Origin: Galdieria partita
Lineage: Eukaryota; Rhodophyta; Bangiophyceae; Galdieriales; Galdieriaceae
Direction: 5' to 3'
DNA: 64,000 bases
Assembly: GCA_025991245.1 (NCBI GenBank)
Contig: BQMJ01000043.1
Span: forward strand, 147,270-211,269
Of this stretch, positions 55,501 to 64,000 are shown one piece after another. Within the stretch, counting starts at the first letter, position 1. Every line of letters starts with the position of its first letter. The translations under genes and the position numbers were made by a program. A model generated the notes under the pieces. The model did not search any database, was not told the DNA's origin, and saw nothing but the letters and a program-made list of their open reading frames with translations.

Positions 55501-58500
55501 CTACGAATTTATAAATACATTGCTCATTTTAGACAGCGATTCTTTCAGCATATTAAATTACTCTACTGAGCAATATTCCTAGATATGTGCAAGATATTCC
55601 AGGATCTTCCTACGTTACAAAGCAAAATTGAGCAAGAAATGAATATTTTATTCTTGATGCCCTGTTTAGTTGAACGATCGATCTTCATACTGGTGGGTAC
55701 GGTTGCTAAAATTTTATTTTCGTAGAAGTCTAGCGTCCGTGAATGAATGCACGCTTAATTTCGTGACTTGTTAATTATACAAGAAGAACTCTCGCCAACA
55801 TTTGGATTGTCATAATGATAAAAATGTCTGAAAGGCAAGGAATTCTTTCTATTCAATTGATAATAAAAAATGTACACGACACGTACTTTCATTTATACAC
55901 AAATTAACTTGTCATTTATATACAAACGAGAAAAACTTTTAGCCAAAAAAGAAAGACAAACACCAATTGCAATACACAGCACAAAAAAAGACCATTATAG
56001 AAGAAAAATACAATTGACAATATCTAAGAAATCGAATCTTGGCAATTTGGATATGCTTTAACCCAATTCAGGAGAGGCGAGACTCAACGTTTAGCTACTT
56101 TGAGTCACAAAGGTGTAAACAGAGAGACTTCAAAGAATCAACGCAAATTCTTAAAAAAAGGCAAAGGCTAGAATTGACCATTCAAGTTTTACCAATCAAT
56201 AAATCGGAATTATTCATAATTGGACAGAGCTGGGACCAATGCAGTAGAGCTATCACCCAACGCCAAAAAAGAAAGTTCTCGTATCGCTTTATAAGAAAAA
56301 CTTTATTATGAAGAACAATTATACAAAAATGCTTCTAAGACCACAGTTTAAAAGAAAAGATTCAAACAACCCAATATCAATCAAAACAATAAATAGAGAT
56401 GCAATACAATTGACATGAGAAGCTTTATTTATCACAGAAACTTATTGAAGACAACATGTACTTGTGAGAGTTCCACATAGAATATTCAATTTAAAAGAGA
56501 AAAAGAAAACCAAAAATTTCTGGCAAAAACAATATTAGCTCAAAACGAACTACTCAGCTAAAACAAGGACAAACACAATCAAATTTCTAAATTACAGGAA
56601 GTCTAGGAGAAAAAAGTTTACGAAATTTTATATAATCCAGTGGCGAATTAAAACAATTAGGAAGACATATAAAAGCGGACCATACAAAAGGTTCAGAATA
56701 AAATACATTAATACTATAAAGTTGTCTATAATGCACAATGCTGAAATCATTTCCAGTTGCACTGTGATGTGAAAGAGGAAAAAGATTAACATAAATAACA
56801 CCTAAAGTAGTACCCGGAAAAAACTACACATTCAAGAACCATACACACTCAACAAGAAGAAATGCAATTTCACAAAGAAACCTCTGTTCTTTACAAGAGA
56901 CTAAATTAGAAAGTGATATCTGTGAAAACAATATTAGCAAATAATATATAGAACCTTAGTAGATTGTGTTGCAAATGAAAAATTTGTTGCATTGTAGATT
57001 TTACTAGGCAGAATTAGAATCCAAGCTGGGTCGTTGGGAAATCCAGTAAGAAGTTATTTGAGTTCACATGAGGGTTCATTGATTCATTTTCCCTCACATT
57101 CCTCTATTGCCTTTTGGCTGCCATGGGCTGTGTTTTGTTCTACGTAGCCAATTGTCGACAAAATTCAAAAATTTTTCGAAATTTTTTTAAAGCAGATATT
57201 TGTGGAAAAAGAGTTGTAGAAATTGGTTTGTATATACTAATTTTTGTTTTCTTGTTTCATATGAATTTTTTGACGATTAGCCAAGAGTAAGCTCCAACTG
57301 TCTAAAAAATGGCTAGAGTGCTATTTATTTGTAAATATAAAAATAAGTAGTGGTCGAAATCAACAGAAATGGAGGAGTAAAAGCATCGAACTTACCAAGC
57401 TCTTCTTTCATACTCCATTGTCCTCTGGAAAAGTTGAGGAAAGACCAACGATTGATTCAAAATCTCTATGGTGCATTTTTGCATACATGACATAGTTGGA
57501 AATTCTTGATCCAGTTTGCAAGTACACTAGAATATTTACAAGTAGAGCTTCTCCTGCAGTGTCTCAAATACCACAGTATTTCAAGTTGAGCCGTTAACAA
57601 AGACTGCTAGTCTCAATCTTGTTCTTGCTCCCTATTAAAACGTAGAAATGAATATTTACCGCAGTAGAAGGCATTCATTTAATTTCTGTCCTCCAAGTAC
57701 CGATTTAAACTCTAGATAAGTATGAAAAGCAAAACGCATTGAAATTTCTTATGGAATAATGGAAGAAATTGAATTTCGATTGGAGGACTTCCCAAACAAA
57801 GAGTTTCAAATAGAAAATTCTAGAGAAAAGAGCTAGGAAGAAACCAAAATATTATGCAATGCACAATAAAAGACTAAAAAAGTATTTAAAGATAAGAAAA
57901 CAAAGAAGAACAAATTGATTGTAGAGAAAAAGAATGAAAGTACAATATGACCAATAAGAAAAAATGCTAAGCAGTGATATAATCTTCTAATAGTTATCGA
58001 GCAAAGTATTGACCAGGTAGACATAAAGCAACAAGAAAGAGGAAGAACAGCAGACATTATGGAATATTTACGTTGTCGTTGTTAACTGCTTCTTTTAATT
58101 GAAAGCCTTTTTTATGGCATATGTATGCTACGGCTTACTTTTGGTTCAATATGTATACCATCAGCAAAGTAGCATAATAGTATACAAGGATACTCACAGA
58201 ATGAAATAAGAAGTATACAATGATCATAAGAAAATAAAACCCTGTTTTGCCAAATTGCTAAGTGATAGATAAGACAGCATAAAGAAACCATAAGGCAAAA
58301 CAAGGTTGTACTTTTCAAACCACTGTCAGTGAATCGAAAAGGGCTCTGATACGGGAGATGCAAGAAACGGAGCCAATTTAGTTTAGCAACATTTCAAGTA
58401 AATAATGAATTATGTTGGCTCCAAACAAATGAAAACGTTTTCCTAAAACAAGTACTAGAGAAAATTCATGATCAGTCAAAAGCGGTACAAGTGCACGAGT

Positions 58501-61015
58501 ATGTTAGGAGATGAAGATTTCATAGGCGAAGATGAATTGACACGAATGGATCAACAAACAAAACAAAACTTAAACACTACCCAATATGAAAGCAACAAGG
58601 TAAGTCAAAATATTTGAATTATTAAATAATTCTTTGCTTTATAACATTGGTTTCACGAGAACATAATTCATTGAAGGAAAGCACGTGACGTATGTCAGAG
58701 GACACTAGACAATTCTTTTTTTATTAGACCTTTGTAACGTTTCTTTCTCTGGTACACTTATAGACTAATAAGTGAACGATAAAGATATCGATTTTGAAAA
58801 TAACCCATAGAGAAAAGAAAGACAGCAAGAGAAATAGAATCTCTAGAAAGTTAAAGAATTCTAATATACTACTTGTCTTTATTGAATAAGTATATCTCTA
58901 ATTTTTCTCTTGAGCGGACATTAACCGACAATGCAAAAGATAGTAAGAAGTGTCCAAAATGCATGTTCAAAGAAAAGCCTCCGATGTTCTCAGTCGGAAA
59001 CAATCCAGTACTTATGTCAAATTGAAATACTTAAGAGAAATTTTATATATTTAAGAAGGAAAGAAACAAAAACAACAGGATGATTTCAAAGAACAAGAAT
59101 AAAAATACAACAAACTCATGGAGGAAAGGTGCTCTTGAGAGATATGTTTCCCTACAAGCTGTTATTCAAAGCATAGTCAAACTGACATAAAGCATGTAAT
59201 ATTCAAGTTGCTACAGACCAACATTGAATTTTTGTGGCTAGATTGCTTACGTTTTAATTCATTTGAGGCTTGTTTATGGCAAATGCATGGCTTGCTTTAT
59301 CTTTCTTATATATATCAACAGTACAATTTGTGTATAATATAATGTCGATCAACATAAAATAGAACAAAATGGATGCAGTTACCATAAGAAAGAAAAAAAT
59401 TTTTTTTTACAAAAAAGAAGTGTCTGATAAAAGATACCACATAGTAACAACCAACAGTTGCAAGATTCGACTTTTCGAAAAACTGTCGCTTTTCAATATC
59501 AAAAACGACTATAGTGAAACAAGCCATGCAATACGCTAGGTGTAAAAATTTCCAGATTTAGATTTCGCAATACATCAAACTCATAACCAAATTGCTCAGC
59601 TCCCCCAAAAAATTAAAAACTTCAATAAAAGCGAAACAAATGGAACAATTGGATATCACCAATACAACTGTGGGGGTGGTTTCAAAAAGACTTCAAAGGA
59701 AGAATTACTTTGTCACTCGAGATAAATTAGCAGAATCAAAAAAAACTTCAAGAATGTTGACACAATTTCAAAAGAATTTAACCGAATCTACACCACTTAA
59801 TTTTATACTCTATTAGATTCTGTTACGACGATCTAGTGAATTGAGAAAAACGCATGCTTTTTAGAAAAAGAAATGGAAAGTCGTGTGTTTTCAAATAAAA
59901 AATTAAACTGTTTTTTTGTAAAATTATCTACGTTTCATTAGAAGAGCGATAAAAATGTCTTCTCGATTAGAGTCTATAGAAAAAGAAAGAATTTAATGAG
60001 GTCGGCCCATGAAAAAATTGAAGAATTTCAATACATAATTTGTCCTTTATGGGCATCAATATTCTTAGTTGTTCTCAGGGGTAACCTGTGGTGATAATGC
60101 AAAAATTAGTAAAGAGAAAAGTAGAACAAATCCGCATATAAAAAAATTAATGTATTCTCACCTCGAACCGTTTAGTACATAGGTGAAATAGAACCTAGGA
60201 AAACTTCATTACACATTCAAGGGTTATAAGACATAAAACACAAAAGAAAAACAGACAGTAGTACTAGAAGAGAAATGATCATACAAGTGAACTTTCTAAA
60301 ATGTGAACAAAGAGCCTAAACGACAATTGAATCTTCTAACTCATTCACTCTTAAAAAGTAACAATTGAACAAAAATCTGTGACATAAGAGTGCACACTGA
60401 AAAGCCGACAAAGAGATTCAGAATTTGACATTGTAGAGAATAGATACAAGGCGGCTCGAAAAGTTTACCAAAACACAAAATATTGCTTTCGAGAATCTAA
60501 GAATAGCATAAGCACTGTTTACTTTTTGCTAAATATGTATTCCGACACTATATTTCAAGTAAGGCTACTCAAAGAATGAAGCAAGCAGTGTCTCAAGACC
60601 ATCAAAAAGCAGAAGCGACTTACCAAATGGTTAAATTTTCAATAGCATTGCACCGTAGAGTACAAAAAAATGACCAAATAACAATACTTAGAATTTTGCT
60701 ATATAAGACAAATTCCTAAAAACGATTCTAACAAGGTAAGGTTCAACCATGAAGATCTTGGCGAAACCATTGAAAAAAATTTTTTGAAATTATCCATATT
60801 CAAAACATATTATTATGTATGCACTGAAGACAGCAGCGATCTGAATAAGAAGAATCAATAAACAAAGAACATCATCGCTACAATGTAGTACCTATATGAA
60901 AAGACAAATTCAACGAAAAAGCTACTATGTCACCAAGGCATAAAAATTTAAAAAAATTCCAAAACTTGTAACAACAGTTAAAAAAAAAAGATTTCAGCAT
61001 TTCATTTTCAGTTTT
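55501..61015. other. Distal subtelomere, very AT-rich, no gene seen
   Basis: About 5.5 kb with stops in every frame, long A-runs and only short open frames. One half of the 51.7/60.2 kb repeat pair lies here. I found no tRNA, transposase, reverse transcriptase or other recognisable element. Confidence 0.5.
60232..60485 (+). repeat. AT-rich subtelomeric repeat, member B (pairs with 51.7 kb)
   Basis: Diverged copy of 51720-51975, same orientation, same order of landmark words and near-constant offset. Confidence 0.65.
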
Positions 61016-61063
61016 ATTGCATTGGCATTATGAAACGGTATTGCATTGGCATTATGAAATGGT
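61016..61063 (+). repeat. Two-copy tandem repeat of 24 bp
   Basis: The 24-bp unit beginning ATTGCATTGGCATTATGAAA occurs twice back-to-back with one base change near its end, then ATTG starts a truncated third copy. Confidence 0.95.
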
Positions 61064-61879
61064 ATTGAAGAGAAGTTTATGCAATATATCAAAGGGGAAG
61101 AGGCAATTTTTGCATTACCAGTTTAGGACTTTCTTTATACGGTTTACTAAAGGAACAATACCAAAACCAATTTTAGAAAAAAGCCGTAGAAAAAACCTTT
61201 AAAGAAATGAAAACTTGAGAATATATTGAGAAATTTTCATGTACCACTTGTTCTTTACAACATCGGTACCATGAATCTGTCCTCGTCAGGCAGATATTTC
61301 TCAACCGTGTGAAACGAAGTAAGAAAGTTACAGCAATCTGCTCACAGAGAAAAAAAATACAATACCTTTGATGAAATGGAATGTAGTAACTATATCCGAT
61401 AGAAATACAGAAGAAAAAATGTTGTTTTTCTCATTGGAGGAAAAGTAGCGAAAAGAAGGAGTAATTCTTGGATGCAGCAATGAAGACAGCACAAAACAAA
61501 GAAAAGAAAATGTTACATAGTGGCAGATTGTTCTAATGTTGCGATGACCTGTTCGCGTACATTGCTCGCACCTTGAACTAACGTCATCAGAAGGATACCA
61601 TTTAAACGAACTACCTAGAATCTCAAAACGATACAAAAGTAGCAGAAAATTGTGCATTCTTAATAAAACTTGAACTTAAGAAGGAATGTAAAAAACTAAC
61701 TATAGTTTTCAATCCAAAAAAAGTCTAAACAAGATGTAGCTGACAGGAGACCAAACTTGGTCAGTAGCACAGAAAGCAAAAAAAATAAAACAATACGTAA
61801 CTATTCTCTGGCAGAAAAGCATAAATAAGAAACCGGACATAAACAATTCACTCTGCCCACTAAAACTTTGAGACTACTA

Positions 61880-62120
61880 GAGCTCAGTGAATTGAAAAAC
61901 TAGGTATGTCCAGGATGAAAGCAACAAGCATTTTTTCTTCATTTTGGTTTTATAATACTTCATTAGGGTATACTTTCAAGCTAAATATACATACTTACCT
62001 AAAAGTTCAAATACTATTGGAAGATATTAACAGGGTGATTCAAGGTAAATTCATCCAATATAAGAAAGCAAAAGGATACTTCACCAATTAGATTCGGCAC
62101 AAATAAAACACGAAGCAAAA
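61880..62120 (+). repeat. Subtelomeric repeat, member A (pairs with 62.5 kb)
   Basis: Diverged copy of 62490-62730, offset about 610 bases. Shared words are TCAGTGAATTGA / CAATGAATTGA, a TTAGGGT telomere-like word, AACAGGRTAG-type sequence with ATTCATCCAA, AAAGCAAAAGGAT and CTTCACC. Confidence 0.6.
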
Positions 62121-62489
62121 TATCATAATATGAAAAAAAAACAATTAATTTGCAATGAGTCAATCAAGAACAAAGGTAATGATGCTAACAATAACAAAAG
62201 AAACTACCATTCAAGAAAAATGCTCACAATTTCTAAACAGCTCAAAATTTCGAATTATTGCAAAGCAACAGAGAAATTCCTTGACTGAAAAGAGCTTTGA
62301 ATTAAAAATAGTATCCTAATATTTTACCTAAACACCCGTAGCAAACAACAAATACAAATATACGCAGAAATAGCTCGCATGGCAAGTCATTTGATCTCTG
62401 GCAAAACAAGCAGTACAGTTTGAGAATCAATTATTTTTACGGAACTAAAACCAAAAGTAAAGGTCTTGATAGAACCAATTCGTTTTTTT

Positions 62490-62730
62490 TTCTCCAATGA
62501 ATTGAGATTTCTAAAAACCTAATAACTCATCAAATGCGAATGACCCGGAACAGGACAATAGGAATTTTTTTAGGGTTCATTAATTATTTTTTAATTTAAT
62601 TACTGTTTCGAACAAAAGTCACATACTATCGAAAGAAACTAACAGGATAGAAAAAGGAACATTCATCCAAAAGAATAAAGCAAAAGGATCCTTCACCCAG
62701 TGAATAGGGCTTCACAAGAATAAGAAAAAA
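62490..62730 (+). repeat. Subtelomeric repeat, member B (pairs with 61.9 kb)
   Basis: Second copy of the 61880-62120 unit in direct orientation. It also contains a single TTTAGGGTT word, a possible telomere remnant. Confidence 0.6.
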
Positions 62731-62865
62731 ACAACAAAAAAAAGCTTTAATAAATGGCTCTGCAACAAAATCAATGAAAAACGAGTGTTTCAAGCAACAA
62801 TCATCCCAAAATAATTTTCAATGAAACAAACCACTTCAAATTTTAAACCAACACAACACGACATG

Positions 62866-63210
62866 AAAATGCCTAAACAAATGAAGGACAATTATAAGTT
62901 AAAAGCAAAATCAAAACTTTCTCCTATCGTTTCCAAGTATTCATGCAATATATCTCAAATACAAATATAATGGAAAAATAACCCACAAGAACAGTCTCCA
63001 AAACGCCACCAAACACTCAGTAAAATTTGCGACTAATTATACTAGACTAAAGGCAAACGAAGAGGCTTTATAGAATTAAGAAACTTCCGTTTGAAATGCA
63101 ACTAGGAAAAAAATTCAGTAAATTGTAAAATATGTGTAGGCTGGCAGAAGGGAGTGGGCATTTTTCTATCTTATTCAGGTTTTACTAAGGGATTATTATT
63201 GGGCACATAA
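62866..63210 (+). repeat. Tandem subtelomeric unit of about 345 bp, copy 1
   Basis: Direct repeat of 63211-63550. Shared stretches include GTTAAAAGCAAAAT, CAAATACAAATATAA, AACACTCAGTAAAATTTG, GAAATGCAACTA, CAGTAAATTGTAAAATATGT and ATTCAGGTTTTACT. Confidence 0.9.
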
Positions 63211-63550
63211 AAACGCCTCAACAAAAAAAGGACAATCACCAGTTAAAAGCAAAATATAGGCTTTCTCTATTCGCTTCCAAGAATTTATGCAATATACTCC
63301 AAATACAAATATAAGAGAAATAAATAAAACAAGAAAGGTAGCCAGGACGCCAAAAAACACTCAGTAAAATTTGTGAATCATTAAACTAGACAACAAACAA
63401 AAGTAAGAGGCTAGATACAATTAAGGGAATTTCGTTCGAAATGCAACTAAGAGAAAAAAAATGCAGTAAATTGTAAAATATGTATAGGCCGGCAGGAGGA
63501 AGTTCGCATTTTTCTTTCTCATTCAGGTTTTACTGAGGGTTTATTATTAG
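63211..63550 (+). repeat. Tandem subtelomeric unit of about 345 bp, copy 2
   Basis: Follows copy 1 directly (offset 344-348 at matched landmarks) and runs into the degenerate start of the telomere array. In copy 1 the ATTCAGGTTTTACT word is followed by AAGGGATTATTATTGGG; in copy 2 by GAGGGTTTATTATTAGGG, so each unit ends in telomere-like sequence. Confidence 0.9.
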
Positions 63551-63580
63551 GGTCTACTTGTGGTTTACTATTGGGTTTGA

Positions 63581-64000
63581 TTAGGGTTTATTAGGGTTTA
63601 TTAGGGTTTATTTAGGGTTTATTAGGGTTTATTTAGGGTTTATTAGGGTTTATTAGGGTTTATTTAGGGTTTATTAGGGTTTATTAGGGTTTATTTAGGG
63701 TTTATTAGGGTTTATTAGGGTTTATTTAGGGTTTATTTAGGGTTTATTAGGGTTTATTAGGGTTTATTAGGGTTTATTAGGGTTTATTTAGGGTTTATTA
63801 GGGTTTATTAGGGTTTATTAGGGTTTATTAGGGTTTATTAGGGTTTATTAGGGTTTATTAGGGTTTATTAGGGTTTATTAGGGTTTATTTAGGGTTTATT
63901 TAGGGTTTATTTAGGGTTATTTAGGGTTTATTTAGGGTTATTTAGGGTTTATTAGGGTTTATTTAGGGTTTATTAGGGTTTATTTAGGTTTATTAGGGTT
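63581..64000 (+). repeat. Telomere array, mixed TTTATTAGGG / TTTATTTAGGG units
   Basis: About 40 G-rich units run without interruption to the window edge. Two unit types alternate irregularly, 10 bases (TTTATTAGGG) and 11 bases (TTTATTTAGGG), with a few 10-base TTATTTAGGG units near 63,920-63,945 and one unit with only GG near 63,988. A degenerate lead-in lies at 63531-63580. The G-rich strand reads 5' to 3' toward the right edge, the proper polarity for a right-hand chromosome end. Confidence 0.95.

Noticed and set aside
59592-59816. Open frame of 74 codons in the distal subtelomere
   Set aside because: Lysine/Asn-rich low-complexity translation of AT-rich DNA, no domain, no upstream signals.
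49605-63530. Search for reverse transcriptase, transposase or LTRs
   Set aside because: I found no catalytic motif or paired terminal repeats; the repeats seen are direct, diverged and lack flanking duplications.

Overview
The window is nuclear DNA from a photosynthetic eukaryote and ends in a telomere. The genes are compact, with short introns (mostly about 45-80 nt, GT-AG with two GC-AG cases), ATG starts, signal and transit peptides, and typical eukaryotic proteins (DMC1, DP, p24, SUMO E1, RPB4, an ANTH protein). A plastid is implied by glutamate-1-semialdehyde aminomutase with an N-terminal extension, a Rep27/LPA1 (DUF3493) protein, a Shewanella-like phosphatase and a DUF3598-like protein. 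Gene density, intron style, base composition and the zinc-ribbon and NTPase families fit a unicellular red alga of the Cyanidiophyceae, most like Galdieria. This placement is inference from content; no search was run.

Bases 1 to about 39,900 are a dense housekeeping arm of about 27 genes on both strands, with gaps often under 100 bp. In order they include a Rep27/LPA1-like protein (cut by the window edge), PYROXD1-like oxidoreductase, p24 cargo receptor, VTT/TVP38 membrane protein, RRP15, a DUF3598-like protein, a longin-like protein, a three-RRM protein, DMC1, protein O-mannosyltransferase, DP, a double adenylate kinase fused to a membrane domain, a zinc-ribbon protein, GSA aminomutase, a POT peptide transporter, an SLP phosphatase, a HIR3/CABIN1-like protein, a probable mitochondrial protein, UBA2, a RING protein with a prenylation-like tail, CTP synthase, a GATA factor, an ANTH-ankyrin fusion and RPB4.

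Bases 39,900 to 49,650 are a transition zone with two intact genes: an amino-acid transporter (AAAP type) and an 883-residue P-loop NTPase/nuclease-like/SAM protein resembling the Crinkler-RHS class. A fragment of the same NTPase family lies at about 40.2 kb, and another decayed reading frame at about 42-43 kb.

Bases 49,650 to 64,000 are subtelomeric. No convincing gene was found. The region holds diverged dispersed repeats: three copies of a roughly 210-270 bp element at 50.3, 52.7 and 54.8 kb, a pair at 51.7 and 60.2 kb, a pair at 61.9 and 62.5 kb, and a tandem pair of about 345 bp just before the telomere. The last 0.4 kb is a telomere array of mixed TTTATTAGGG and TTTATTTAGGG units, G-rich strand pointing outward, so the right edge is a true chromosome end.

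The genes do not form operons. Many are packed head-to-head (UBA2 and the RING gene start 20 bp apart) or tail-to-head (the SLP gene's ATG overlaps the stop of the HIR3-like gene). Several proteins show unusual domain combinations, listed in the findings. Coordinates given for spliced genes run from start codon to stop codon and include introns; exon edges were read by eye from splice signals and family alignment.
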